DNA of 64,000 nt from Streptomyces sp. NBC_01016 (GTDB lineage: Bacteria > Actinomycetota > Actinomycetes > Streptomycetales > Streptomycetaceae): NCBI RefSeq assembly GCF_026341035.1, contig NZ_JAPEOQ010000001.1, positions 2,356,001-2,420,000 on the forward strand, in the 5' to 3' direction. A program made the translations under genes and the position numbers. Below the pieces are notes generated by a model. It did not search any database. It was not told the origin of the DNA and saw only the letters and a program-made list of their open reading frames with translations. This document shows positions 42,955 through 51,994 of this stretch, one piece after another. Numbering within the stretch: the first letter of the stretch is position 1; the number at the start of each line of letters is the position of its first letter.

Positions 42955-43797
42955 TCAGCCGTTGGCGAGTGCCACGACGCGGTCGAGCGCGCCGTTGAAC
43001 TTGTTGTGGTCGCCGACCGTCGGACCGGTCGACGTGTACTGCCACATGGTCTGGTAGCCCCAGCCGGCCGGCAGTGTGCCGACGGTGGAGGCGTAGCGGG
43101 CGATCCACAGCGGGTTGTTGGCGGCGAAGCCGCTGTAGTTGCCCGTGCACTGGGTCCACCAGCTGGTCGCCGTGTAGATGACGGCGTTGCGTCCCGTGCG
43201 GGCCTTGTACTGGTTCAGGAAGTCCCGGATCCAGGTCACCATGCCGCTCTGCGTCTTCCCGAAGCAGGCGGCGCCGTACGGGTTCCACTCGATGTCGAGC
43301 GCGCCCGGCAGCGTCTTGCCGTCCTTGGACCAGCCGCCCCCGTGGTCCACGAAGTAGTTGGCCTGGGCGGCGCCGCCCGAGCCGTCGGGCGTCGCGAAGT
43401 GGTACGCGCCGCGGACCATGCCCACGTTGTACGCACCGTTGTACTGCTGCGCGAAGTACGGGTTCGTGTAGGACGTGCCCTCGGTGGCCTTGGTGTAGGC
43501 CCAGCGCACGCCGCTGTTCCAGAGCGTCGACCAGGCCACGTTGCCCTGGTGGCTGGAGACGTCGACGCCCTCGGTCTGCGTGGCGGCGATGCCGTTGGTG
43601 GGCGGCAGGGAACCGACGCCGTCGTGTTCGGCGACCCCCATGCCCATGTGGGCCTCGCCGCGCGCGGGGACGTCGGCGGCCTGGGCCGCGCCCGGCAGGG
43701 CAAGGAGAAGGGAGAGCGCCGCGAGCAGGGTGCCGGTGATTCCGAGGCGGGTGCTGCTGCGTCTGCGGCGGGTGATGACAGGTCTGTGCACGGGCAT
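42955..43797 (-). CDS. Secreted GH25 muramidase (lysozyme, cellosyl type)
   Basis: The 280-residue protein has a twin-Arg-like n-region (RRRRSS), a signal helix (LGITGTLLAALSLLLALPGAAQA) and a GH25 catalytic domain. Catalytic residues are the Asp of GVDVSSHQG and the Asp/Glu of GALDIEWN, as in the bacterial cellosyl-type muramidases. The YFVDHGGGW and GKTLPGALD stretches support the family. It cleaves beta-1,4 bonds of peptidoglycan glycan chains, in the wall or outside. No cell-wall-binding domain is attached. It starts at ATG 43797, convergent with the M4 protease. Confidence 0.94.
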   Translation of the reverse strand: MPVHRPVITRRRRSSTRLGITGTLLAALSLLLALPGAAQAADVPARGEAHMGMGVAEHDGVGSLPPTNGIAATQTEGVDVSSHQGNVAWSTLWNSGVRWAYTKATEGTSYTNPYFAQQYNGAYNVGMVRGAYHFATPDGSGGAAQANYFVDHGGGWSKDGKTLPGALDIEWNPYGAACFGKTQSGMVTWIRDFLNQYKARTGRNAVIYTATSWWTQCTGNYSGFAANNPLWIARYASTVGTLPAGWGYQTMWQYTSTGPTVGDHNKFNGALDRVVALANG

Positions 43798-44008
43798 GAG
43801 CGGCCTCCGAGTACGACGTGGGGTGACGTGCGGTGGCGCCGGTGCGCTTGATGGTGTGTGCATGCCATGACTGGCAGCGGTGAAAACGCTACGCACGTAG
43901 ACCCGCGGTGGGAAGAGGGGTCGGTGTGTGCCGTTGGTCTACTCCTGCGAAATACTGGTGGAACTGCGGTGATGACCGTGGTGGGCGAAAACTTTCAGAG
44001 GTGCTGAC

Positions 44009-44509
44009 GTGGGCGAAGACGGAAACGGCGGGCGGCGGAGCGCGGAAACCGAACCGCGACCCGCTGCCGCGCCGACGGCTGTGGACGGCGAGTTCCTCGC
44101 CCTGGAACGCGAGTTGACCGTCTTCCTGCGCCGGGCCCGGGCCAATTCCGGCGAGATGGCCCGCGAGGTCCACCCCGACCTGGAGCCGGCCGCGTACGGG
44201 CTGCTCGTGCGCCTGGAGGAGTGCGGGGCGCAGCGGGCCACCGAGCTCGCCGGGTACATCGGCGTCGGCAAGGCGACGATGAGCCGCCAGCTGCGGGCCC
44301 TGGAGGAACTCGGTTTCCTCGACCGCGAGCCGGATCCCGCGGACGGGCGGGCGTGGCTGGTCTCGCTCACCGAGCTCGGGCGCGAGCACTTCGGGCGTGT
44401 ACGGGATGCTCGGCGCATGCGGTACGTGCGGCAGTTGGACGGGTGGGATCGGCGTGAGGTCGCGGAGTTGGCGAGGTTGTTGCACCAGTTGAATGCCGGC
44501 GCCGAATAG
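44009..44509 (+). CDS. MarR family transcriptional regulator
   Basis: The 166-residue protein has a MarR winged-helix domain: YGLLVRLEECGAQRATELAGYIGVGKATMSRQLRALEELG (helix-turn-helix at about residues 70-100) and the wing DREPDPADGRAW. The N-terminal 25 residues are low-complexity. GTG 44009 follows AGAGGTG. The 211-bp region between this gene and the divergent lysozyme gene should contain its promoter and operator; no obvious dyad is seen. It could control itself or the lysozyme. Confidence 0.88.
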   Translation: MGEDGNGGRRSAETEPRPAAAPTAVDGEFLALERELTVFLRRARANSGEMAREVHPDLEPAAYGLLVRLEECGAQRATELAGYIGVGKATMSRQLRALEELGFLDREPDPADGRAWLVSLTELGREHFGRVRDARRMRYVRQLDGWDRREVAELARLLHQLNAGAE

Positions 44510-44521
44510 TCTTGCGGGACC

Positions 44522-44585
44522 GGCGTTGCGGTTGCGGGGCTCTGCCCCGGACCCCGCGCCTCAATCGCCGGCGGGGCTTGAATGT
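44522..44585. repeat. Dispersed intergenic repeat copy B, encodes the end of the PP2C gene
   Basis: The copy reads GGCGTTGCGGTTGCGGGGCT and then CTGCCCCGGACCCCGCGCC, CTCAATCGCCGGCGGGGCTT and GAATG. It is nearly the reverse complement of copy D at 62.9 kb. It lies between the convergent MarR and PP2C genes, whose stop is inside it: the PP2C C-terminus (HSSPAGD) is read from the repeat in the opposite strand. Confidence 0.8.
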
Positions 44586-45385
44586 AGCTCCACGTACGCC
44601 ACCGTCGCGTCGTCATGGGTCTTGCTGCGGCGCAGAAACGTGCGGGTCTCCGCGTCCGCGTCCTCCAGGGCACGGACCCGCGACACCACCGCCTCCGCGC
44701 CCTCCTTGCGTACGAGGGTGAACAGGTCCGTCCAGTCGCCCTCGTGGAACTTCTCCACCCAGCGCGTCACGCCGTCCGTCATCGCGGCGAGCGCCCGCAC
44801 CCCGGACCGGGGAAGCGTGCCGGTCACCGCGCGTCGCGCCACCGACGGATCCGCGGCGGCCGTGAAGAAGCCGCCCTCCTTGTTGCGCACCGTGGCGTCG
44901 GCCACCTCGTTCGAGACGAGGTTGGCGCGCGGGACCCGGTCGAGGCGCTCGTCGAGCAGCGGCGTGACCGTGCCGTCGGGGGCCTCGACGAGCAACGCCG
45001 AGTCGGAGAGCACCAGATGCTCCACCTGCTCCGCGTCCCAGCGGGCGAGTACGACGGTCGCCTGCGGAGTGCGCGGGTGAGAAAGGTCACAGGTGTCCCG
45101 ATGGGCGTCGGCGGTCCGGGCGATCGCCGCGCCGAGCACGTCGGCCAGGCTCAGATCGCGCCGCGAAACGGACAGTTCGGCCAGCGCGCCGCCGAGGTGG
45201 GCGGCGAACCACGGGACGGAGTGCCGGCAGCCGACGTCGGCCGCCGGGGGAGTGACCCCGTCGAGGACGACGAGTGATCCACCGTGCCCTGCGGCCGGTG
45301 CGGCCATCGATACGTAGTCCTCGTTCGGTCGCTCGGCGGCGCCCGGCTCGGTGGTCAGTTCGATGCGCATGCGGTCAGTCTGCAT
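44561..45385 (-). CDS. PP2C-like serine/threonine phosphatase
   Basis: The 274-residue protein retains PP2C metal-site motifs: PNEDYV near residue 20, VVLDGV near 40, MTDGVT near 203, and KTHDDATVAYVEL near the end. No other domain is fused. It probably dephosphorylates Ser/Thr in a regulatory protein, possibly an anti-sigma or anti-anti-sigma factor, but its target is unknown. ATG 45385 has GAGGGTG 5 nt upstream. Its last six residues and stop come from the intergenic repeat, so its true ancestral C-terminus was probably different. Confidence 0.8.
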   Translation of the reverse strand: MQTDRMRIELTTEPGAAERPNEDYVSMAAPAAGHGGSLVVLDGVTPPAADVGCRHSVPWFAAHLGGALAELSVSRRDLSLADVLGAAIARTADAHRDTCDLSHPRTPQATVVLARWDAEQVEHLVLSDSALLVEAPDGTVTPLLDERLDRVPRANLVSNEVADATVRNKEGGFFTAAADPSVARRAVTGTLPRSGVRALAAMTDGVTRWVEKFHEGDWTDLFTLVRKEGAEAVVSRVRALEDADAETRTFLRRSKTHDDATVAYVELHSSPAGD

Positions 45386-45760
45386 GAGGCACCCTCACGG
45401 AGCGGTGCCACGCCGCGAGTTGGGCCGAGCCGTTCCGTAGGGATTCCGTGCAGATCCCGCAGCGGCCCGAAGGAGCCCCTGAGCGCCGGGTTTGCGCGGA
45501 ATGATCACTTCCGTCGGGGGTGTGGCGGGGCATCCTGCCAAAGGCCGCCGAAGACGTCCAACCCGCGCGCGGTTGACGGAGGGTGATCGTGACACGGGAA
45601 CTTGCTCCCCAACTCCCGCTCGATGTTCACTCCTTCGGGTGGCGGGCGAGGTGATGGGCGCCCCCTGCTCACCGGCACTGGAAGGGTCGGGGGCCAGGCC
45701 AGGAGGGTCACGAGTGTTGACGCAGCGTCACCCGGACCCATGGGGTAGGACGAGTCAGGA
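45386..45760. other. 375-bp divergent intergenic region, PP2C versus conservon
   Basis: No gene seen. It contains the near-palindrome GGAATGATCACTTCC (45498-45512), two TTGACG hexamers (45573-45578 and 45717-45722) that could be -35 elements, and no clear -10 at standard distance for either. The conservon promoter should be here. Confidence 0.45.
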
Positions 45761-48616
45761 ATGCGAGCATCAGTGGGGAACACCTCCGGCGGTAATGGGG
45801 CCAGTGGGCTGGGTGTGTCGGGTGATGTCGACCCAGGCCAGGCGCCCGAGGTGAGCCGCACGGGTTCCGGCCGGGGCAAGCGTGCCCGGGTCCGCAACCG
45901 CTTGATCGTGGCGGTGGCCGTGGTCGCCGCGGCCGTCGTCGGCGCCGGGGCACCGGTGCTCGTCGGCGCCTCCGACCGCGTGGGCGAATCGCAGACCCTC
46001 GTCGACGACGCCCAGCAGACACAGCGCTCGCTCGCCCTGTCGCACGCGCTCGCGGACGAGCGGGACGAGGTCACCCGCTTCATCGCCGCCGGCCGGTCCA
46101 AGGGGCAGGGCCTGAGCGAGGAGCGCGGGGCCCGCGTCGACCGGCAGGTCGACGAGCTGCGCGTGGACGCGCCGACCGCGCTGCGCCGCACCCTCGACGA
46201 CGTCGCCGCCGTGCGCCGCTCCGCCCTCACCGGCAAGGGCTCCGCCCTGGAGGCGCACACCGCGTACTCGCGCTCCATCGGTGAACTGCACGCGCGCGCC
46301 GAGGATCTGGCCGAGCGCATACCCGTGCGCGCGGGCTCCGGGGCCTACGCCCTCGCGGACCTGGACCGCGCCGTCGAGCAGGCGTCCGCCGCGCGCGGCC
46401 TGCTGCTCGCCGCGCTCACCGTGCCGCGCACCACGACCACGGAGGTCGACCCGGCGACCGGCCTGCGCGAGGCGGTCGTCGGCGAGTCCTCCGCCGCCCG
46501 CGGCCAGCGCGACGCCCTGAGCGCCGCGGGCCAGCGGGCCAGGGTCCGTGAGCAGGCCGCGCTCGAAGACTTCCACGACTCGGGGACGACCGCGGCGGTC
46601 ACCGCGTACGACTCCACCGTCACGGGCCCGGACGCCACGCGCGCCGAGGCGTATCTGAAGAACCTCGCCGACGCCCCGACGCTGAGCGCGAGCGAGCTCC
46701 GCTACGACGAGAAGAGCGTCGACGCCGCCCTCACCGCCCGCATTGACCTCATGCGGGGCGCGGAGGCCGCGCTGGGGGACCAGCGGGTCAAGCGCCTGGA
46801 GCAGCTGCGCGACGACGACGTGACGGCGCTCGAGATCCGGATCGCGCTCGTCGGCGTCTGTCTGCTCGCCGCCGTCGGCGTGGCCATGGGGACGGCCCGC
46901 TCGCTGACCCGGCCGCTCGCCGCGCTGCGGATCGGCTCCGCGCGCGTCGCGGGCGACCCCGCCGCCGAGGACCCGGTCAAGTTCACCGGCCGCAACGACG
47001 AGTTCGCCCAGGTCGTCGACTCGATCAACGCCCTGCACGCGCACGCCGTGGGGCTGCACGGGCGCATCGGCACCCTGGAGTCCGACCGCAAGCACCTCGT
47101 CGGCGAGCGCCAGCGGATGGCGGACGACCGGGACCGGCTGCGCGGCGAACTCGCCGACACCGCCCGGAAGCTGGACCGGGTCAAGCACTCGATCCACGGG
47201 ACGTTCGTCAATCTGGCGCTGCGCACCCTCGGGCTCGTCGAGCGGCAACTGGGCATCATCGAGGGCCTGGAGGAGCGCGAGCAGGACCCGGACCGGCTCG
47301 CCACGCTCTACAAGCTCGACCACTCCGCCACCGTCATGCGGCGGCACAGCGAGAACCTCCTGGTCCTCGCGGGCACCGAGCGCGGACCGCAGCACGGCGG
47401 CTCCGTGGCGCTCGTCGACATGGTGCGCGCCGCCGTCTCCGAGATCGAGCGCTACGAGCGGGTGCGCATCGCCGCGCTGCCGCCGCACGCGCACCTCGCC
47501 GGGTTCGCCGCAGACGACCTCAGCCACCTCATCGCCGAACTCCTGGAGAACGCCACGTCGTTCTCGCCGCCGGACGCCTCCGTCGAGGTCTCCGGCTGGC
47601 TCCTGGAGAGCGGCTCGGTCATGCTCTCCGTCCAGGACGAGGGCATAGGGATGACCGAGGAGCGGATGCGCGAGCTGAACACGCGGCTCTCGTCCTTCAC
47701 CGCCGAGGAGGCGCACGACCCCGAGGACGTCGACGGGTTCGGGCTCGGCCTCTACGTCGTCGCGCGGCTCGCCGTGCGGCACGGGGTGCGCGTGCGGCTG
47801 CGCGAGCAGAAGCAGGGCGGGGTGGCGGCGGTCGCCGTGCTGCCCGCCTCGCTCTTCGCCGCCGCGCCCGCCGCGTCGGTGCCGCCCGCCGTCCTGGTGC
47901 CCGGCGCCGCGCCCGCGGTCCGTCTCGCGGGTTCCGAGGCGGAGGCCAACTCCAATGAGCTGTACGGGCGTACGGAGCCGGAGCACGTGCTCCCGGCGTA
48001 CGGTGACCCGCTGATCGAGGCGGCCGAGCAGGCCGTGCGCGAGTCCACCGATTCGCTCGACTCGACCGACTCCACGGATTCCGTCGATTCGGTCGAGCCG
48101 CCCGTGGAGATCCCTGCGGAGACCCCCGCGGAGACGACCATGGCGCTGAGCACGCCGGTCCCGCCGGAGCCGACCCCCGAGCCCGAAGCGGAGCGGGCCC
48201 CGGAGCCCGAGCCGGCCCCCGAGCCCGTCGCCGAGGTGCCGCACCCGCGCGCGCCGCATGACGAGCACGGTGAGTACGACGAGCACGACAGGCCCGCCGG
48301 ACACCCCGAGCTGCTCGACCAACAGCTCGTACCGGAGTCCGCACCGGAGCCCGCGCCCGAGCCCGCCCCGGAGCCCGAACCGGCCGAGCGCGTCACCGCC
48401 AAGGGCCTGCCCAAGCGCACGCCGAAGGTGGCCGCCCCCGCCTCCGCCCCGAAGCCGCGCACCGGTTCCGTGGACGCGGAAGCGCTGCGCCGCAAGCTCG
48501 GCGGGTTCCACCGCGGCGCCACCGCAGGGCGTCGTGACGTGACGGCGGAGTTCGCCGAGAACCCTGGACGTAGAAGTGAAAATGAGGGGGACACAGCCGA
48601 GGAGGCAAGCAGTTGA
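45761..48616 (+). CDS. cvnA: Conservon sensor kinase (CvnA-type, nitrate-sensing-like)
   Basis: A 951-residue membrane kinase. An N-terminal membrane helix (LIVAVAVVAAAVVGAGAPVLVG) and a second at about residue 365 (IALVGVCLLAAVGVAMG) enclose an extracellular NIT-like sensor domain of helices. The cytoplasmic part has HAMP, a helical segment with the HSATVMRRHSENLLVLAG motif typical of conservon kinases, and HATPase boxes LIAELLENATSFSPP, DEGIGM, and GFGLGLYVVARLA. A long acidic/proline-rich tail (residues about 750-880, with repeated S-T-D and PEPEP) follows. It signals through the roadblock, DUF742 and GTPase proteins encoded next. The stop overlaps the TTG of the next gene. Confidence 0.93.
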   Translation: MRASVGNTSGGNGASGLGVSGDVDPGQAPEVSRTGSGRGKRARVRNRLIVAVAVVAAAVVGAGAPVLVGASDRVGESQTLVDDAQQTQRSLALSHALADERDEVTRFIAAGRSKGQGLSEERGARVDRQVDELRVDAPTALRRTLDDVAAVRRSALTGKGSALEAHTAYSRSIGELHARAEDLAERIPVRAGSGAYALADLDRAVEQASAARGLLLAALTVPRTTTTEVDPATGLREAVVGESSAARGQRDALSAAGQRARVREQAALEDFHDSGTTAAVTAYDSTVTGPDATRAEAYLKNLADAPTLSASELRYDEKSVDAALTARIDLMRGAEAALGDQRVKRLEQLRDDDVTALEIRIALVGVCLLAAVGVAMGTARSLTRPLAALRIGSARVAGDPAAEDPVKFTGRNDEFAQVVDSINALHAHAVGLHGRIGTLESDRKHLVGERQRMADDRDRLRGELADTARKLDRVKHSIHGTFVNLALRTLGLVERQLGIIEGLEEREQDPDRLATLYKLDHSATVMRRHSENLLVLAGTERGPQHGGSVALVDMVRAAVSEIERYERVRIAALPPHAHLAGFAADDLSHLIAELLENATSFSPPDASVEVSGWLLESGSVMLSVQDEGIGMTEERMRELNTRLSSFTAEEAHDPEDVDGFGLGLYVVARLAVRHGVRVRLREQKQGGVAAVAVLPASLFAAAPAASVPPAVLVPGAAPAVRLAGSEAEANSNELYGRTEPEHVLPAYGDPLIEAAEQAVRESTDSLDSTDSTDSVDSVEPPVEIPAETPAETTMALSTPVPPEPTPEPEAERAPEPEPAPEPVAEVPHPRAPHDEHGEYDEHDRPAGHPELLDQQLVPESAPEPAPEPAPEPEPAERVTAKGLPKRTPKVAAPASAPKPRTGSVDAEALRRKLGGFHRGATAGRRDVTAEFAENPGRRSENEGDTAEEASS

Positions 48617-49119
48617 CTGCGCCCACCCCTGCACTCAACGGACTAAAGGGAATGAACGGTCTCAGTAGCGAGGCACGCAATCTTCACTGGCTGCTGACCG
48701 ACCTGGTCGGGGAGGTGTCAGGACTGCAGTCCGTCGCGGTCGTCTCGTCCGACGGGTTGCTCCTGCTCTCCTCCGACCCGGGTCGGCACGACGCGGCCCC
48801 GGCGACGGACCCGAGCACGGGCCCCAAAGGGTCGAGCGCCGACCTGGCGGCCATCGTGGCCGGGCTGGGTTCGCTGACCATCGGCGCCGCCAAGCTGATG
48901 GACGGCGGAGGCATCAAGCAGACGATGGTCGCGATGGACGAGGGAAGCCTCTTCGTCATGTCGATCAGCGACGGCTCGCTGCTCGGCGTGCACGCCGCCG
49001 CGGACTGCGACATGGGTGTCATCGCGTACCACATGGCGCTCTTCGTCGGCCGTGCCGGGCACGTCCTGACGCCCGAACTCCGCAGCGAGCTGCGCCAGTC
49101 GATGGAGGCCACCCGATGA
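48613..49119 (+). CDS. cvnB: Roadblock/LC7 domain protein (CvnB)
   Basis: A 168-residue Roadblock/LC7 protein (LLTDLVGEVSGLQSVAVVSSDGLLLL and later GSLFVMSISDGSLLGVHA). These are small alpha/beta proteins that bind the GTPase of the conservon and tether it to the kinase. TTG 48613 overlaps the kinase stop by 4 bp (TTGA), with GGAGG 7 nt upstream; a later ATG is possible. The Ser-Thr rich loop around residue 60 is variable. It sits between the kinase and DUF742 genes, as in other conservons. Confidence 0.93.
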   Translation: MTAPTPALNGLKGMNGLSSEARNLHWLLTDLVGEVSGLQSVAVVSSDGLLLLSSDPGRHDAAPATDPSTGPKGSSADLAAIVAGLGSLTIGAAKLMDGGGIKQTMVAMDEGSLFVMSISDGSLLGVHAAADCDMGVIAYHMALFVGRAGHVLTPELRSELRQSMEATR

Positions 49120-49574
49120 CCCCCGGCACTTCAGGCAGTGCACACAGTACGAACGGCACGAGCAGGGCGTTCGGCGCGAGCAGGCTGCCCGTGCGCGGTG
49201 GGGACCGCAGGCCCGCCCGCGTGCGCCCCTACTCGCTGACCGGCGGCCGCACCCGCTTCGGCCATGTGCTGCTCGTGGAGACGTTCATCTCCAGCACGGC
49301 GGCGATCGAGGGTCCTGAGGACCGCCCCGAGCTGGGCAAGGGCGGGCTCGCCGGCGTCATGCCGGAGATGCGCGCCATCGTCGCGCTGTGCCGCCGCATG
49401 CGGACGGTCGCCGAGATCGCCGCGCTGCTGAAGATGCCGCTCGGTGTGGTGCGCGTGCTGCTCAGCGACCTCGCCGACCAGGGAAAGATCCGTGTATACG
49501 GAACAGGCCACGGACCCGGACAGCCGGACCGGGCGCTCCTCGAAAGGGTGTTGAGTGGACTCCGCCGCCTCTGA
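49116..49574 (+). CDS. cvnC: DUF742 family protein (CvnC)
   Basis: The 152-residue product is a DUF742 protein, whose winged-helix-like core is seen in LCRRMRTVAEIAALLKMPLGVVRVLLSDLADQGKIRVYG. The N-terminal 45 residues are Ser/Gly/Arg-rich and likely flexible. Its start overlaps the roadblock stop by 4 bp (ATGA). DUF742 proteins form part of the conservon complex at the membrane and may transfer a signal to the GTPase, but their biochemical role is not settled. Confidence 0.93.
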   Translation: MTPGTSGSAHSTNGTSRAFGASRLPVRGGDRRPARVRPYSLTGGRTRFGHVLLVETFISSTAAIEGPEDRPELGKGGLAGVMPEMRAIVALCRRMRTVAEIAALLKMPLGVVRVLLSDLADQGKIRVYGTGHGPGQPDRALLERVLSGLRRL

Positions 49575-50184
49575 ACTGCTCGGCGAACTGCCCATAGAAG
49601 AAGAGCAGTTGCAGGCCTGGCAGACAGACAAGACCCGGGCCCCCGTCGCCACGAAGATCATCGTGGCGGGCGGCTTCGGCGTCGGCAAGACGACCCTGGT
49701 GTCGGCCGTGTCCGAGATCCAGCCCCTCGAGACCGAGGCGCTGATGACCCGGGCGAGCGAGGAGACCGACGACCTCACCGCGACGCCGGGCAAGTCCACG
49801 ACCACGGTCGCCATGGACTTCGGCCGCATCACGCTCGACGACGACCTGGTCCTGTACCTGTTCGGCACGCCGGGGCAGCAGCGGTTCTGGTTCATGTGGG
49901 ACGACCTGGTGCGCGGCGCGATCGGCGCGGTCGTGCTCGCCGACACCCGCCGCCTGAAGGACTGCTTCCCGGCGCTCGACTACTTCGAGAGCTGCGGACT
50001 TCCCTACGTCGTGGCCGTCAACCACTTCGACGGTACGGCGGAGTTCGCGCCCGACGACGTACGGGAGGCGCTCACCGTGCCGCCGCACGTACCGGTGCTC
50101 ATCATGGACGCGCGGCGCCGCATCGCGGCGATCGAGACGCTCCTGGCGCTGGTCGGCCACGCCCTGGACGCGACCCCCGAGTAG
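49555..50184 (+). CDS. cvnD: Conservon Ras-like GTPase (CvnD)
   Basis: The 209-residue GTPase has P-loop GGFGVGKTT (about residue 39), switch I TTTVAMDFG, switch II LFGTPGQQRF, and the base-specificity motif NHFDG in place of NKxD. These are the features of conservon GTPases. It overlaps the DUF742 gene by 20 bp, from a GTG start. GTP-loaded CvnD is predicted to act on an effector, in other conservons often a cytochrome P450 encoded next; here a flavin monooxygenase follows. Confidence 0.93.
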   Translation: MDSAASELLGELPIEEEQLQAWQTDKTRAPVATKIIVAGGFGVGKTTLVSAVSEIQPLETEALMTRASEETDDLTATPGKSTTTVAMDFGRITLDDDLVLYLFGTPGQQRFWFMWDDLVRGAIGAVVLADTRRLKDCFPALDYFESCGLPYVVAVNHFDGTAEFAPDDVREALTVPPHVPVLIMDARRRIAAIETLLALVGHALDATPE

Positions 50185-50260
50185 TCGCCCGGCACCGTGC
50201 CCGCATAGTGGTCAAGCCCCGCCCCCCACACATTAGTTACGGCAGTTAAGGCAGTCTCAT

Positions 50261-51517
50261 ATGTCGCGGAAGATACTCGTCGTGGGAGCCGGCCAGTCCG
50301 GCCTCCAGCTCGCCCTCGGCCTGCAGACCCAGGGGTTCGAGGTCACCCTGATGTCCAACCGCACCGCCGACGAGATCCGTTCCGGGCGGGTCATGTCGAC
50401 GCAGTGCATGTTCCACACGGCGCTCCAGCACGAGCGTGACCTCCAGCTCAACTTCTGGGAGTCGCAGGCCCCGAGGATCGAGGGCCTCGGCGTCTCGGTG
50501 GCGGCCCCTGGCTCGCACGACCCGGGTCCGACGCAGCGCGCCATCGACTGGGTGGGCCGGCTCGACGGCTTCGCGCAGTCCGTCGACCAGCGCGTGAAGA
50601 TGGCCGGCTGGATGGAGACGTTCGCGCAGCGCGGCGGGCAGCTCGTCATCCACGGCGCGGCGGTCTCCGACCTCGACTACTTCTCGCGCACGTACGACCT
50701 GGTGCTGGTCTCGGCGGGCAAGGGCGAGCTGGTCTCGATGTTCGGCCGGGACGCGTCGCGGTCCCCGTACACCGAGCCGCAGCGGGCCCTCGCCGTCGCC
50801 TACGTCCACGGGATGGGCGTCCGCCCCGAGCACCCGGAGTTCGACGCGGTGCGCTGCAACCTGGTGCCCGGCGTCGGCGAACTCTTCGTGATGCCCACGC
50901 TCACCACCTCCGGCCGCGCGGACATCCTCTTCTGGGAGGGCATCCCCGGCGGCCCGCTCGACGCCTTCAAGGGCATCAAGGACCCCTCCGAGCACCTGGC
51001 GCTCACGCTGGAGCTGATGGAGAAGTTCACGCCGTGGGAGTACGCGCGCGCCACGAAGGTCGAACTGACGGATGCGAACGGCACGTTGGCGGGTCGCTAC
51101 GCCCCGACGGTCCGCAACCCCATCGGTCGCCTGCCCTCCGGCGGCGCGGTCCTCGGCGTCGCCGACGTGGTCGTCGCGAACGACCCGATCACCGGCCAGG
51201 GCTCCAACTCGGCCTCCAAGTGCGCCGCGTCGTACCTCGCCTCCATCGTCGAGCACGGTGACAAGCCGTTCGACGAGGAGTGGATGCAGTCGGCGTTCGA
51301 CCGGTACTGGGAGACGGCGCAGCACGTCACGAAGTGGACGAACACGATGCTGCAGGCTCCGCCGGAGCACGTGCTCAACCTGATCGGTGCGGCCGGTCAG
51401 CTCCAGCCGGCCGCCGACCGCTTCGCGAACGGCTTCAACGACCCGTCCGACTTCGAGAACTTCTTCTACGACCCGGAGAAGACGGGGGCGTACCTGAACT
51501 CGCTCACGGGCGCGTAA
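50261..51517 (+). CDS. FAD-dependent monooxygenase, styrene/indole monooxygenase type
   Basis: The 418-residue protein begins with the FAD-binding motif ILVVGAGQSGLQLALGL and ends with a flavin-site stretch ANDPITGQGSNSASKCAA. It shows the domain pattern of the StyA/indole monooxygenase branch (MSTQCMFHTALQHERDLQL and ADILFWEGIPGG). Such enzymes need a partner flavin reductase and epoxidise or hydroxylate aromatic compounds. No reductase gene is visible nearby. It starts 77 bp after the GTPase, so it may be the last gene of the conservon operon and its output. Substrate unknown. Confidence 0.88.
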   Translation: MSRKILVVGAGQSGLQLALGLQTQGFEVTLMSNRTADEIRSGRVMSTQCMFHTALQHERDLQLNFWESQAPRIEGLGVSVAAPGSHDPGPTQRAIDWVGRLDGFAQSVDQRVKMAGWMETFAQRGGQLVIHGAAVSDLDYFSRTYDLVLVSAGKGELVSMFGRDASRSPYTEPQRALAVAYVHGMGVRPEHPEFDAVRCNLVPGVGELFVMPTLTTSGRADILFWEGIPGGPLDAFKGIKDPSEHLALTLELMEKFTPWEYARATKVELTDANGTLAGRYAPTVRNPIGRLPSGGAVLGVADVVVANDPITGQGSNSASKCAASYLASIVEHGDKPFDEEWMQSAFDRYWETAQHVTKWTNTMLQAPPEHVLNLIGAAGQLQPAADRFANGFNDPSDFENFFYDPEKTGAYLNSLTGA

Positions 51518-51994
51518 CCGCTCCGCGGGGCGGGGGATCGGTGCGGCGCCGTTCGCCGGGGCGGCGCGCTTCTGCGGTTTTCGAACGCCCGGTTCCCTCG
51601 CCCATCTCCCACCCGCCCGCCCCCTCCGGGGGCTCAGGCCCGAAGCCCCCACCCGGTCACGTGGGCCCGCCTCGCTTCGACCAAGCACGGCTCCCCCTTG
51701 CTGCAGTCGGCCTGCCCGCTCGGGGCGGACGCTTGCCGAGCCGACCGCCCATGTGAAACGGCTGACGTTGCTCCCTGGCGCAGCGCACCGATTGCGCCGG
51801 GCCTCGGCCGCCCGGTGCGGTGCCGGTACCCCGGCGGCCGAGGCCCTCGGAGGGGGCGGGTGGGTGGGAGGTGAGCAGGGAGGGAGGTGCCTGGCACGTA
51901 TCGCCTGGCGCGTCGACCCCAGCAGGGCGCCGGTACCCGGCTCCGCGCAGCATGGCCCCGGTGCGGCCCACGGGCCCCGGGGGCCGCGCGACGC
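51518..51994. other. 477-bp convergent intergenic region, hairpin- and repeat-rich
   Basis: I find no credible gene. The region is GC-rich with internal inverted repeats, including a 23-bp pair at 51606/51870 and a 12-bp perfect hairpin, GCCTCGGCCGCC (51801-51812) with GGCGGCCGAGGC (51833-51844). It lies between the monooxygenase and the NlpC/P60 gene, both ending into it. It may be a transcript-ending region or the remnant of a small mobile element. Confidence 0.5.
51606..51870. repeat. Inverted repeat pair bounding a 265-bp non-coding element
   Basis: CTCCCACCCGCCCGCCCCCT (51606 onward, 23 bp) is the reverse complement of 51848-51870 with one mismatch, and weaker similarity extends both copies outward and inward. 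No open frame lies between them, and no clear target-site duplication flanks them. This is compatible with a MITE-like element, or a chance GC-rich pair. Confidence 0.45.

Noticed and set aside
40016..43288. 1090-codon frame opposite the M4 protease
   Set aside because: Shadow of a clear metalloprotease with signal peptide and HExxH; it also crosses two terminator-like regions.
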